Shown: positions 15,767 through 24,354, counted from the first letter of the stretch. The stretch: DNA of 32,719 nucleotides from Clostridiaceae bacterium (GCA_014380625.1 JACMJL010000028.1:1-32719); one strand, 5' to 3'. Made by a program: numbers and translations. The notes: generated by a model not told the origin, from the sequence alone.

Positions 15767-17185
15767 TTACTTAGAATAGAAATTGTTTTTTGATTTATTG
15801 ATCTTTAAAAAACTCGCAAGGTTCTGGTTTACCTTTTTCTCGGATTTCATAAATAAAAATCCTAAAAAAATTAACGAAAGTATAATAGAACTAATACAAG
15901 AATATCTCAGAATATTATTATTATGTATAAGGAAATAGTTGTCACCATAAGCGTATGTAATTAATTCACTAGCCACAACCTTAAAACATGTATCTATGGA
16001 CTTGGTATTTATATAGTCAACCTTATCATTTGGGGTATGAATTTTTGTTATATCATAGTCACAGAAGGTAACAGCGTCAATATTTAAATCTCTAAAGGCC
16101 TCGTGGTCACTAGAATCCTCAAATAAATTAGAATATCTAATATTGTTTTTAGAACATAGCAGGGATAGTTCCTTTACTAAGGGGGTATCGATTGTATCTT
16201 TTTTTCCTCCCATTATGCTTAAGGGAAGATTGTTATTTGAACCAATCATATCAATGTTTAAGATCTTGCTTTCTTTAAGGTAATCAGAGTATTCTGTGGC
16301 GAAATGTGTGGAACCTTTACAGCCAAGTTCTTCAGCATTAAAAAAAATGAATAGAATATTCCTTTCAGGTTTACCTATGGACTTTAGATATTTTATTAAC
16401 TCCATAACGAAAGCTGTACCTGAGGCATTATCTAGTGCTCCACCATAAGTATTACCCTGAAGATCAGTACCTACATGGTCAAAATGTGATGATATAACAA
16501 TTGGTGGAGCTAAAGGGTCAACTCCCTGTATAAAGCCAGCTACATTATTTAGTTTTTTATTTTCTACATCGAAGGGTACAAAGCAATTCACATTATAGCC
16601 CTCTGTAATATATTCCTTTAAATCTGCTAAGGTTTTATCTGTTATCATAATATACATATCATGAACAGAATCGTTTATAAAAGAGCTTCTAAAGGCAAAG
16701 GTGTTATTATGAGGTACATAAAATAGGTAGTACTTAGAATTTTTCCCTGCTTGAAGATTTGAGTCTTTTAGGGCTATTTCATCAGTTTTATTAAAGGTAA
16801 TGGAATTAGTCTTAAAATTCAACATATCTTCTTTATAGTCAATACCATACTCAAATTCCTTTATAACATTGCCAAGTGAATCGGTGACGGTTAAAAACGG
16901 GTTACCTTCAATTCTATTAGGAACATCAGTAGTGAAGCCATCATAAAAATTTCCTTTAAAGGGTTTAAGCTTTTCTTGTTCTAAAAATCCTTTTAAGGTT
17001 AAAGCTACTTGGTCATTTTCTAAAGTGCCTGCAAGCCTACCTTGATATTTACTTGAAGAGAAACTTTTTATGTTCTTAACTACCTTGGAGGAATCAAAAT
17101 TATGTATAGAAAATTTAAGTTGCAGTGAAAGAATAAATAATATTATGGAAATAATAAGTGGTAGTATAATAATATTTTTTTTCAT
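15767..17185 (-). CDS. Membrane-anchored M28 family zinc aminopeptidase
   Basis: This 472-residue protein has an N-terminal membrane segment (residues 4-23) and a second one near the C-terminus (about 428-447), so the catalytic part faces outside between two anchors. The M28 metal-site motifs are in order: ISSHFDHVGTD (H234, D236), GGALDNASGT, FFNAEELGCKGS, LNIDMIG and KIHTPNDKVD. This matches the two-zinc site of the family, which removes N-terminal amino acids from peptides. A PA-like insert lies before the catalytic domain (about 60-215). RBS AAGGAGATATTT precedes the ATG. It probably acts on extracellular peptides; the substrate is not inferable. Confidence 0.92.
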   Translation of the reverse strand: MKKNIIILPLIISIILFILSLQLKFSIHNFDSSKVVKNIKSFSSSKYQGRLAGTLENDQVALTLKGFLEQEKLKPFKGNFYDGFTTDVPNRIEGNPFLTVTDSLGNVIKEFEYGIDYKEDMLNFKTNSITFNKTDEIALKDSNLQAGKNSKYYLFYVPHNNTFAFRSSFINDSVHDMYIMITDKTLADLKEYITEGYNVNCFVPFDVENKKLNNVAGFIQGVDPLAPPIVISSHFDHVGTDLQGNTYGGALDNASGTAFVMELIKYLKSIGKPERNILFIFFNAEELGCKGSTHFATEYSDYLKESKILNIDMIGSNNNLPLSIMGGKKDTIDTPLVKELSLLCSKNNIRYSNLFEDSSDHEAFRDLNIDAVTFCDYDITKIHTPNDKVDYINTKSIDTCFKVVASELITYAYGDNYFLIHNNNILRYSCISSIILSLIFLGFLFMKSEKKVNQNLASFLKINKSKNNFYSK

Positions 17186-17267
17186 AAATATCTCCTTAAG
17201 TTATGTTCATACTTTACAATTATAAATATGTTTGAAAATTTATGGATATAACAATCTAATAAACAAC

Positions 17268-17327
17268 TTGTAAAATATAGATAAAGTACCTTATAATTAA
17301 TTGATTAGAATTTTAGAAATTGAGAGG
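17268..17327 (+). promoter_or_regulatory. Promoter and RBS of tex
   Basis: TTGTAA (17268-17273), an 18-base spacer and TATAAT (17292-17297). GAGAGG (17322-17327) sets the start at ATG 17337. Confidence 0.7.
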
Positions 17328-17336
17328 ATGTTTCAG

Positions 17337-19499
17337 ATGGATACTATTGAAGAGAGGTTAGCTAGAGAACTAAAAATTAATATAAATCAGGTTAAAAGTG
17401 TTATTGAAATGATAGATGGAGGTAATACTGTACCCTTCATTGCAAGATATCGAAAAGAAGTAACTGGAGGCCTAGATGACATAGTTCTAAGAAACTTAGC
17501 AGAAAGACTAATATATGTAAGAAACTTAGATGAAAGAAAACAAGATGTTATAAGGTTAATAGAGGAACAAGGAAAACTTACAGTAGAATTAAAGGAAAGT
17601 ATATTAAAAAGCGAAACCTTAACAGAAGTTGAGGATTTATATAGACCTTACAAAGCTAAAAAGAGAACCAGAGCAACCATGGCTACGGAAAAGGGCTTAA
17701 AGCCTCTTGCAGAAGTTATTTTTTCAGGAAAGTTTAAAGGGGATATTAAAACCTATGCGGCAGAATTTATAAATGAGGAAAAAGCAGTAACAACTATTGA
17801 AGAAGCTTTGCAGGGTGCTCAGGATATAATTAGTGAAATGATATCTGATGAAGCTGAGTATAGAAAGTGGATGAGAAGTCTTTTGCAAAGAGAAGGAATT
17901 ATTGAGACAAAAGGTAGCAGCTCAGAGCCTACTCCTTTTGAAATGTATTATGAGTATAAAGAGGCAGTTAGAAGTATTCCTTCTCACAGAATCTTAGCTA
18001 TAAATAGAGGAGAAAAAGAAAAGGTACTATCTGTTAAGATTTTAGTGGATATGGAGAAGTTTATTACATATTTAAAGGTAAAATGCTTAAAAGGAAATGC
18101 TGAAACAGATAAATATATAGAAGAAAGCGTTAAAGATACTCTAAAAAGATTAATTTACCCTTCCATTGAAAGAGAAATCAGATCACAGCTTTCAGATATT
18201 GGAGAGGCTGGCGCTATAGATGTGTTTAAAGCTAATTTAAAGGCTCTCCTTATGCAATCACCTATAAAAGGAATGAATGTACTGGGATATGATCCAGGCT
18301 TCAGGACCGGCTGTAAAATTGCGGTATTAGATGATACAGGTAAATTATTAGAATTTGCAACTGTATATGCTACTACATCGGCTCATGAGGTTGAAAATTC
18401 AGTAAAAACTCTTAAGAATTTAGTTGTTAAACACAAGGTAGGAGTTATTTCCCTTGGAAATGGTACTGCCTCTCGGGAATCAGAGGAAGTAATAGCAAGA
18501 GTGATAAAGGAAGTTAAAGAAGAAAATGGGATAGAACTTTATTATGTTATAGTTTCAGAAGCTGGTGCCTCTGTCTATTCTGCTTCTGAACTTGCATCTA
18601 AAGAATACCCTGATATTAATGTTTCTATAAGAGGCGCAATATCAATAGGTAGAAGATTACAGGACCCATTAGCAGAATTGGTTAAAATTGATCCAAAGTC
18701 CATTGGAGTTGGGCAATATCAGCATGATGTTACTCCTAAAAACTTAGATGAATCCTTAAAGGGTATTGTAGAAGACTGCGTTAATGCTGTCGGAGTGGAT
18801 TTGAACATGGCCACCCCTTCTCTACTTTCATATATTTCAGGCATTAACAGCACCTTAGCTCAAAACATTGTAATATACAGAGACGAGAATGGTAGGTTTA
18901 AGAGTAGAAAAGAGTTGTTAAAGGTTAAAAGGCTTGGTGGAAAGGCTTTTGAGCAATGTGCAGGCTTTTTAAGAGTTATGGAGAGTAAAGAACCCTTAGA
19001 TAATACCTCCGTTCATCCAGAATCCTATGATGCTGCAAAAGGCCTTTTAGAAATACTAGGATATACCGTTGAGGATTTAAAAAAGAATAGATTAATAGAT
19101 ATTGATAGCAGAGTTTTGACTGTAGGTTTAGCTACCTTAGCAGAAAAATTAAATATTGGAGTTCCTACATTAATGGATATTGTTAAGGAGATAAAGAAAC
19201 CTGGAAGAGACCCTAGAGAAGAACTTCCAAAGCCAATCTTAAAAACAGGAGTAATAGATATTAAGCAATTAAAGCCTGATATGCAACTTACTGGAACTGT
19301 AAGGAATGTTTCTGATTTTGGAGCTTTTGTGGATATTGGAGTTCATCAAGATGGATTAGTACATATAAGCCAATTAAGTGACAGGTTTATAAAACATCCA
19401 TTAGATGTAGTCAGTGTTGGAGATATTGTTGAAGTGAAAGTTCTTGAAGTGGATGAAAAACGAAAAAGAATATCTCTTACTATGAAAGGTATAAATTAA
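17337..19499 (+). CDS. tex: Tex family RNA-binding transcription accessory protein
   Basis: This 720-residue cytosolic protein is related to eukaryotic Spt6 and associates with RNA and transcription. Visible parts are the N-terminal helical region (MDTIEERLARELKI), an RNase H-like fold of the YqgF type starting at VLGYDPGFRTGCKIAVLD (D319), a helix-hairpin-helix region (NGRFKSRKELLKVKRLGGKAFEQ) and a C-terminal S1 RNA-binding domain (about 648-718). The length is typical. Upstream in-frame starts at TTG 17301 and ATG 17328 are too far from, or too close to, the GAGAGG site. It has its own promoter and a very strong terminator, so it is a single-gene unit. Confidence 0.95.
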   Translation: MDTIEERLARELKININQVKSVIEMIDGGNTVPFIARYRKEVTGGLDDIVLRNLAERLIYVRNLDERKQDVIRLIEEQGKLTVELKESILKSETLTEVEDLYRPYKAKKRTRATMATEKGLKPLAEVIFSGKFKGDIKTYAAEFINEEKAVTTIEEALQGAQDIISEMISDEAEYRKWMRSLLQREGIIETKGSSSEPTPFEMYYEYKEAVRSIPSHRILAINRGEKEKVLSVKILVDMEKFITYLKVKCLKGNAETDKYIEESVKDTLKRLIYPSIEREIRSQLSDIGEAGAIDVFKANLKALLMQSPIKGMNVLGYDPGFRTGCKIAVLDDTGKLLEFATVYATTSAHEVENSVKTLKNLVVKHKVGVISLGNGTASRESEEVIARVIKEVKEENGIELYYVIVSEAGASVYSASELASKEYPDINVSIRGAISIGRRLQDPLAELVKIDPKSIGVGQYQHDVTPKNLDESLKGIVEDCVNAVGVDLNMATPSLLSYISGINSTLAQNIVIYRDENGRFKSRKELLKVKRLGGKAFEQCAGFLRVMESKEPLDNTSVHPESYDAAKGLLEILGYTVEDLKKNRLIDIDSRVLTVGLATLAEKLNIGVPTLMDIVKEIKKPGRDPREELPKPILKTGVIDIKQLKPDMQLTGTVRNVSDFGAFVDIGVHQDGLVHISQLSDRFIKHPLDVVSVGDIVEVKVLEVDEKRKRISLTMKGIN

Positions 19500-19530
19500 T
19501 ACCATAAATTGCTATAAAGAAATGTGTAAT

Positions 19531-19576
19531 AAAACCACTTATTTAGTTAAAACTAAATAAGTGGTTTTTATTTTTA
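19531..19576 (+). terminator. Terminator of tex
   Basis: A perfect 18-base inverted repeat: AAAACCACTTATTTAGTT (19531-19548) and its complement (19551-19568), with only AA between them, followed by TTTT and more T. Confidence 0.95.
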
Positions 19577-19598
19577 TTAATGTTGAAGGTGGGATAGC

Positions 19599-20360
19599 TT
19601 GAAAAATAAAAAAATGATATACTTTTATACTTTTATTATAGGAATATTATTGATGGTTTTCAATAATACTATTTTTGCGGTGGAAAAGGATACTCCTGAA
19701 GATGTTTTAGATGTATCTGAGGAAAAGCAATGCTTAGGTTGGGGTGAAAAGGAAGTGTATTTAACCTTTGATGATGCCCCAGGTGACAAGATTACTGAAA
19801 AAATTTTGAAAGAATTAAAAAATTGTGGTATAAAAGGTACATTTTTCATTGTAGGAAATAGAATAAAAGGAAGAGAAAAGGTTCTTAAACAAATTGTAAA
19901 TGAAGGACATAGCATTGGACTACATAGCTACACACATAAATTTAAAAAAATATATTCAAGGCCAAAGGCATTTATTGATGAAATGGTAAGTACCTCCGAT
20001 GAAATCTACAATGTTGTAGGCATAAGAACATATTTACTTAGATTCCCTGGGGGAAGTAAACCTTTTATGAATAAAGACTTATTACAACAACTTCATTCAT
20101 ATAAATTTAAAATTTATGATTGGAATGTTCCTGTTTCCGATGGTATCGATGCAAGATGTTCTCCAGAAAGGTTTTATAAAGAGGCAATTAAAACTAGAAA
20201 GTTTAAATCCCCCTTAATCATTCTCATGCACTGTAGCGGAGAAAATCAAAACACTGTGGAAGCCTTACCCCAAATAATAGACTATTATAAAAAGCTAGGA
20301 TACAACTTTAAAACCTTAACGGTAGATTCCCCAGAATATTATTTTAGAGTAAAAAATTAG
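19599..20360 (+). CDS. Secreted polysaccharide deacetylase (NodB domain)
   Basis: This 253-residue protein has an N-terminal hydrophobic segment (residues 6-27), acting as signal or anchor, then a NodB-type carbohydrate esterase domain. Motifs: TFDDAPGD (canonical TFDDGP with one change; both Asp are kept), HSYTH with the two metal histidines, RFPGGS, and LIILMHCSG near the end. Relatives remove acetyl or N-acetyl groups from peptidoglycan or spore-cortex sugars, so a cell wall role outside the membrane is likely. The start is TTG 19599 behind GAAGGTGGGA. A small cysteine-rich gene follows 25 bases later and may be co-transcribed. Confidence 0.9.
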   Translation: MKNKKMIYFYTFIIGILLMVFNNTIFAVEKDTPEDVLDVSEEKQCLGWGEKEVYLTFDDAPGDKITEKILKELKNCGIKGTFFIVGNRIKGREKVLKQIVNEGHSIGLHSYTHKFKKIYSRPKAFIDEMVSTSDEIYNVVGIRTYLLRFPGGSKPFMNKDLLQQLHSYKFKIYDWNVPVSDGIDARCSPERFYKEAIKTRKFKSPLIILMHCSGENQNTVEALPQIIDYYKKLGYNFKTLTVDSPEYYFRVKN

Positions 20361-20385
20361 ATTTGTATGAGAGAAGGCTGTTATA

Positions 20386-20562
20386 ATGTTAGAGTGTGAA
20401 CAATGCAATTATTTGATAAATATAAGTTCACAGGGTAAAAAAGGGAAATACACCTGCGAGTTAACTGAATTTATATTTGACAGCAAAGATCAAATTTGTA
20501 GCATGAGCAATCATCCCTGTGATAATTACCGATATGATGAAGGTCAATTATTAAATTGTTAA
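20386..20562 (+). CDS. Small cysteine-rich protein (58 residues)
   Basis: A short gene with RBS GAGAAGG (20370-20376) and an ATG at 20386. The product begins MLECEQCNYLINISS and has six cysteines, including an N-terminal CxxC and later CSMSNHPC. This spacing suggests a small zinc-binding fold or a protein held by metal or disulfide bonds. It ends directly before a good terminator, which supports a real gene at the end of the deacetylase transcript. I do not recognise the family. The function is unknown. Confidence 0.72.
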   Translation: MLECEQCNYLINISSQGKKGKYTCELTEFIFDSKDQICSMSNHPCDNYRYDEGQLLNC

Positions 20563-20589
20563 GCTAGGTATTACAGCGAGATAAAATTA

Positions 20590-20625
20590 AAGCCACTACA
20601 AGTTTTCGTAGTGGCTTGTTTGTTT
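20590..20625 (+). terminator. Terminator after the small cysteine-rich gene
   Basis: AAGCCACTAC (20590-20599) pairs with GTAGTGGCTT (20608-20617) across an eight-base loop, followed by GTTTGTTT. Confidence 0.85.
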
Positions 20626-20637
20626 ATAAATTAGGTA

Positions 20638-20790
20638 TTATTTAGGTTTGTTACTCTTATTTTGGTTTGATTTATCTACGAGTTTTTCCTTTACTTGATT
20701 AGTGGTAGGGATGGTATTTATATCAGCATTATTATCAATGTTAATATGATTGTTAATAGAATTTCTGTCATGAATTTTTTTCATGTCCAT
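20638..20790 (-). CDS. Small Asn/Lys-rich hydrophilic protein (50 residues)
   Basis: A minus-strand frame starts at ATG 20790 with a strong GGAGG (20799-20803) eight bases upstream. The product (MDMKKIHDRNSINNHINIDN...) is highly hydrophilic, rich in Asn, Lys, Asp and Ile, with no cysteine and no membrane segment. Such low-complexity short proteins in clostridia are sometimes spore-associated, but nothing here proves that. It is separated from rimI by 92 bases and points the same way. The excellent RBS is the main argument for a real gene. Confidence 0.6.
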   Translation of the reverse strand: MDMKKIHDRNSINNHINIDNNADINTIPTTNQVKEKLVDKSNQNKSNKPK

Positions 20791-20882
20791 TAAAATTACC
20801 TCCATTCAAAATATAAAATAAACTCCCTAATATTATACCTAGAGAATCTAAATTTATACAAATGGATATTTTAACATTAATT

Positions 20883-21326
20883 TTACTGTCGTCTCCACAT
20901 AATTAAACAATCTTCCTTATTATCTTGATAAAAAGCTTTCCTTCTACCTGCGGTGATAAAGTTATATTTGCTATACAATCTTTGGGCATTTATATTAGAA
21001 ACCCTAACTTCAAGGGTCATAGCTAAGGTTCCTTCCTTTTGCCCTACACCAATGAGACTTTCAAGAATTAAGCTCCCTACCTTTAGGTTACGGTACTCTG
21101 GAAGGACAGCTATATTTGTTATATGAGCTTCATCAAGTATTAACCACATACCACCAAAACCTAGGACTTTTTTATCTTTTATAGCAACTACATATCTTGC
21201 AGTAGGATTTAAAAGCTCATCCTTTAAAGCCTCAATGCTCCAAGGGCTAGAGAAGCTAAGGCATTCAATTTCATATACTTGTAAAATGTGATCTTTAGTT
21301 AAAGGAACACACTCTATTTTATTCAT
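20883..21326 (-). CDS. rimI: Ribosomal protein S18-alanine N-acetyltransferase
   Basis: This 147-residue GNAT-fold enzyme acetylates N-terminal alanine of ribosomal protein S18 or related targets. Acetyl-CoA-binding elements are visible (ITNIAVLPEYRNLKVGSLILESLI), as is the conserved late segment RVSNINAQRLYSKYNFITAGRRKAFY, typical of RimI. Its ATG overlaps the end of tsaB by eight bases, so translation is coupled. The tsaE-tsaB-rimI gene order is common in Firmicutes, where tsaD often follows; tsaD is not present here. Acetylation of S18 is known from E. coli; the substrate in this organism is inferred. Confidence 0.93.
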   Translation of the reverse strand: MNKIECVPLTKDHILQVYEIECLSFSSPWSIEALKDELLNPTARYVVAIKDKKVLGFGGMWLILDEAHITNIAVLPEYRNLKVGSLILESLIGVGQKEGTLAMTLEVRVSNINAQRLYSKYNFITAGRRKAFYQDNKEDCLIMWRRQ

Positions 21327-22032
21327 TGGCCAATAAGCCTACCTTCTTTTCGTATTCTCTTTCAGCTTGAGATTTTCTAAGGTATAGTGGAGCAAAGCTA
21401 TTTATATCATCCTGCTGACCTAAAGCTAAAAAGGTAAGACCTAATTCTCCTAAGGCAGAGGCTCTTACCAAGTTAAGGTGAACTGGAGCAAATTGTACAT
21501 TAGGTAAGGCTTCTATTAAAGTATTTTTATAAATATGAACTGCATCACCAATAAAAGTATAAGGACTTTCATGTTCTTTTAATAGGGTAATAAGTTCTTC
21601 TAATGAAATAACAAGGTAATCCGTTATTCTTTCAAGAGTAGCTCCTTGAAATTTATAAAGGGCAGTGTAGACATTTCCTCGTAATGCATCTAAAATGGGA
21701 CAGATTATACCGGTGGTAAAAGCCATATTATAAGCTAGGGCATCTAAAGAAGATACGCCTAAAAAGGGTTTTCCAGTCCCTGCACTAAGACCTTTTACCG
21801 TAGCAATACCAATTCGTAGTCCTGTGAAGGAACCTGGTCCTTTAGAAATTACAAAACCATCAATATCACCTATATTTAAAGCAAGGTTTTTTAGTAAATG
21901 TTCAACCATAGTCATTAAGATTACTGAATGTTGTTTTTTATAATTAAAATTTATCTCACCTAGAAGCCTGTTTTCTTCTAAAATGGCACAAGATGCTGAT
22001 TCTGTTGCAGAATCTATACTGAGAATCTTCAT
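21319..22032 (-). CDS. tsaB: tRNA threonylcarbamoyladenosine biosynthesis protein TsaB
   Basis: This 237-residue protein (also YeaZ) is the non-catalytic partner of TsaD in making t6A at position 37 of ANN-decoding tRNAs. It belongs to the ASKHA fold: MKILSIDSATESASCAILEE at the start, then the family signature VISKGPGSFTGLRIGIATVKGLS near residues 61-82, and SSLDALAYN. It has the usual bacterial length. The ATG overlaps the tsaE stop codon in ATGA form (22029-22032). Together with TsaE and TsaD it forms the t6A-transfer complex in the cytosol. Confidence 0.96.
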   Translation of the reverse strand: MKILSIDSATESASCAILEENRLLGEINFNYKKQHSVILMTMVEHLLKNLALNIGDIDGFVISKGPGSFTGLRIGIATVKGLSAGTGKPFLGVSSLDALAYNMAFTTGIICPILDALRGNVYTALYKFQGATLERITDYLVISLEELITLLKEHESPYTFIGDAVHIYKNTLIEALPNVQFAPVHLNLVRASALGELGLTFLALGQQDDINSFAPLYLRKSQAEREYEKKVGLLANE

Positions 22033-22487
22033 ATATTAATCTCCTTTACGTAATTATATCTTTCACCTTCATAGGATAGTTCTATTTCTCTATAATTATC
22101 ACCTTTTTCAGGTACTTTAACTATATTAATTGTTAAATTTTCTTCAGGAATTAATTCCTCGATGAAATTTGACCATTCAATTATGCTTACTGCAGAACTA
22201 AATATGTACTCATCAAACCCAATGGCATGAATTTCATCAGGATCGTCAACTCTATAAACATCGAAATGATAAAGTTTAAGCCGACCTTGGTATTCATTTA
22301 CTATTGTAAAGGTAGGACTAGTAATGTAATCTTTAATTTCAAGGCCCTTAGCCAAACCCTTTACAAAGTGTGTCTTTCCCGTGCCTAGGTCTCCAATTAA
22401 GCAGATTATATCACCACTATTTACTAAGGCACCTAATTTTTCACCAATGTTTATAGTTTCCTCGACGCTTTCAGCTATTATCTTCAT
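22029..22487 (-). CDS. tsaE: tRNA threonylcarbamoyladenosine biosynthesis ATPase TsaE
   Basis: This 152-residue P-loop ATPase (also YjeE) resets the TsaB-TsaD complex during t6A synthesis. The Walker A motif GDLGTGKT is at 32-39, followed by the family motif YITSPTFTIVNEY and the segment LYHFDVYRVDD, then IIEWSNFIEELIP. A GTG three codons upstream lies inside the AGAGGTGA ribosome binding site, so ATG 22487 is the start. It is the first gene of the tsaE-tsaB-rimI operon and is transcribed divergently from the ZnuA-like lipoprotein gene. Confidence 0.95.
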   Translation of the reverse strand: MKIIAESVEETINIGEKLGALVNSGDIICLIGDLGTGKTHFVKGLAKGLEIKDYITSPTFTIVNEYQGRLKLYHFDVYRVDDPDEIHAIGFDEYIFSSAVSIIEWSNFIEELIPEENLTINIVKVPEKGDNYREIELSYEGERYNYVKEINI

Positions 22488-22558
22488 ATATTTCACCTCT
22501 TATTAACATAGTTTATATTAAAAACAAGAAAAAGAAAAGAAGCGTAACTATAATTAAT

Positions 22559-22627
22559 TTGCAATATTGTTATAAATTATATAAAATGAAGAAGTAAATG
22601 TACGATAAGTCATAAAAGAGGTGAACT
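22559..22627 (+). promoter_or_regulatory. Promoter and RBS of the ZnuA-like lipoprotein gene
   Basis: TTGCAA (22559-22564), a 17-base spacer and TAAAAT (22582-22587). AGAGGTGA (22617-22624) precedes ATG 22630. Confidence 0.72.
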
Positions 22628-22629
22628 CA

Positions 22630-23577
22630 ATGAGAAAAAAATTATATTTTATATTAAGCCTTAGTATCATTATTGTTATTTTAGTAACAGGATGTGGGAA
22701 TAAAGAAATTATTAAACCAGAAGTCCCTAAAATTACAAAGGATTTAAATTTGAAGATAATGACAACCAATTATTTATTATATGGAATAGTAAAGGACATT
22801 GTTAAAGATAAAAATGATGTTGATTTTATGTTTAAAGATGAACAACAACAATGGGATTATAATTTTACTGAAGATAGTGTTAATAATATAAGCAAGAAGG
22901 ACATATTCTTTTATACAGGCGGAGATTTTGAACCATGGTCAGGAGACTTTGTAAGTTCTTTAAGTAAAAACAAGGTAGTAATTTTAAATGTTTCAAGGGG
23001 ATTAAAAATTATTTCAAGAGATGAGCCACTTCAGTATAATTATAAAAATAAAGTCACAGAAGTTAAAGATAACCCTTATTATTGGCTAGATATTGATAAA
23101 TATAAAACTGCAATTTTTAATATTGTCAGGACTATTGAGGACAAGGACTCTATTAACAAAAAATATTATGAAGATAATTATCATGCTCAGCTAAACAACG
23201 TAGATTTATATGATAAAAAGCTTAAAGAAATCTATAAAGGGTTAAAGAATTATACCTTCGTGGTTCAAGGTGATAAACTTGATTATTTCACAAAGTATAT
23301 GGGTTTTAAGGTTGTAAAGTTACCCACAGATTTTAGTTTTAGCGATACTGAAAATGATATTAATGTGAAAATAGAAGAAAAATTAATGAAAACAGATAAG
23401 ATTATATTTTTATACTCTAATAATACTGAGGTTAATGAGAACCAAAGTTTGATAAGTAAGTATAATATGAAAAGTTCTAAGATAAATGTATATCAATATA
23501 AAACTAGCTATTTGGATATTTTAAGAGAAAATTGTGATAGCTTAGAAAAGTGGGTAATACTTGATTCAAATGGTTAA
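22630..23577 (+). CDS. ZnuA-like metal-binding lipoprotein lacking the metal ligands
   Basis: This 315-residue protein has a lipoprotein signal with a lipobox ending at C22 (ILVTGC) and the layout of cluster A-1 zinc/manganese substrate-binding proteins: MTTNYLLYGIVKDIV, a first-domain motif, KKDIFFYTGGDFEPW, NPYYWLDIDKYK, a long linking helix, then a second domain. The metal-binding histidines expected in DPHxxEP-like and DPHxWLDP-like motifs are replaced: QQWDYNF has Trp, and NPYYWLD has Tyr. I also cannot find the usual His and acidic ligands in the second domain (VQGDKLDYFTKY, IIFLYSNN). No permease or ATPase gene is next to it. It may bind another ligand or act as an orphan surface protein. 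Confidence 0.82.
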   Translation: MRKKLYFILSLSIIIVILVTGCGNKEIIKPEVPKITKDLNLKIMTTNYLLYGIVKDIVKDKNDVDFMFKDEQQQWDYNFTEDSVNNISKKDIFFYTGGDFEPWSGDFVSSLSKNKVVILNVSRGLKIISRDEPLQYNYKNKVTEVKDNPYYWLDIDKYKTAIFNIVRTIEDKDSINKKYYEDNYHAQLNNVDLYDKKLKEIYKGLKNYTFVVQGDKLDYFTKYMGFKVVKLPTDFSFSDTENDINVKIEEKLMKTDKIIFLYSNNTEVNENQSLISKYNMKSSKINVYQYKTSYLDILRENCDSLEKWVILDSNG

Positions 23578-23606
23578 TAAATCTATACTTTAAATGAATT
23601 TTCAGA

Positions 23607-23628
23607 TATAATTAAAGTATAACTTTAA
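23607..23628 (+). promoter_or_regulatory. Promoter element and inverted repeat before the CBS-ACT gene
   Basis: TATAAT (23607-23612) is followed at once by TTAAAGT-ATA-ACTTTAA (23612-23628), a 17-base inverted repeat at the expected transcript start. Another ACTTTAA lies upstream at 23588-23594. This could be an operator; the evidence is sequence symmetry only. Confidence 0.45.
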
Positions 23629-23645
23629 GAAAGGTGTGATCAACG

Positions 23646-24275
23646 ATGTATGTGAACAATCTTATGGTTTCTAAGGATGAACTTGTTACTGCGACTAGAG
23701 AAGATAGCGTTCAATTTGCCCTAGACTTGATTGAAAAGAATGACTTTTTATCTATTCCTGTAGTGGAAAAAAGCAAATTTTATGGGGTTATTACAAAAGA
23801 ACTAATCTTTCGGTATTTTTATAAATTAAGTAATGAAAAAAACCAAATAATTTCTCTTTCAGATTTTAAAGTAAGAGAGATAATGACTACCGGTTTACCT
23901 GTGATACATTTGAATGATTTAGTAGAAACTGCAGCTAATTTATTATATTTAAATAAATCAGTTTTTGTAGCTGTACTTGATGAAGGTGGAGAGTTTAAGG
24001 GAATAATAACTCATACCAATATCTTCAAGGAATTTACTTCTTTATTTGGTCTTGAAAAGGGTAAGAGAATTGCAGTCACAGCCTACGATACTCCTGGTCA
24101 GATTTTAAAACTTACAAAAATAATTTCTGAGAATAAAGGAGATATTATTAGTTGCGTAGTTGAAGATCCAAGAAGCAAATTAGCAGTTAAAGAAATTGTA
24201 ATCAGAGTAGAAACAAATAATTTTGAACATATAGTTCATAAAATTGAGAACGCAGGGTTTAAGGTTAATTCATAG
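23646..24275 (+). CDS. CBS-pair and ACT domain protein
   Basis: This 209-residue cytosolic protein has two CBS repeats (about residues 3-60 and 73-130; SIPVVEKSKFYGVITKE and FVAVLDEGGEFKGIITHTNIF) followed by an ACT-like domain (about 139-207; RIAVTAYDTPGQILKLTKII and FEHIVHKIENAGFKV). The same order is found in AcuB-like proteins. CBS pairs bind adenine nucleotides and ACT domains bind amino acids, so it is probably a small-ligand sensor. Its target is unknown. ATG 23646 follows AAAGGTGTG. It is a single-gene unit with a terminator after it. Confidence 0.88.
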   Translation: MYVNNLMVSKDELVTATREDSVQFALDLIEKNDFLSIPVVEKSKFYGVITKELIFRYFYKLSNEKNQIISLSDFKVREIMTTGLPVIHLNDLVETAANLLYLNKSVFVAVLDEGGEFKGIITHTNIFKEFTSLFGLEKGKRIAVTAYDTPGQILKLTKIISENKGDIISCVVEDPRSKLAVKEIVIRVETNNFEHIVHKIENAGFKVNS

Positions 24276-24283
24276 GTTTATGT

Positions 24284-24317
24284 AAGTCATGTATTAATTT
24301 GCATGACTTTTTTTATT
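24284..24317 (+). terminator. Terminator of the CBS-ACT gene
   Basis: AGTCATG (24285-24291) pairs with CATGACT (24302-24308), followed by TTTTTT. Confidence 0.85.
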
Positions 24318-24352
24318 AATTTAATTTTCCTTTTTTATTAATTTAATTTTCC
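24309..24352. repeat. Perfect 22-bp tandem duplication
   Basis: The 22-base unit starting TTTTTTATTAATTTAATTTT occurs twice without a mismatch (24309-24330 and 24331-24352). It lies between the terminator and the tRNA promoter and includes the terminator T-run. Confidence 0.9.
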
Positions 24353-24354
24353 TG

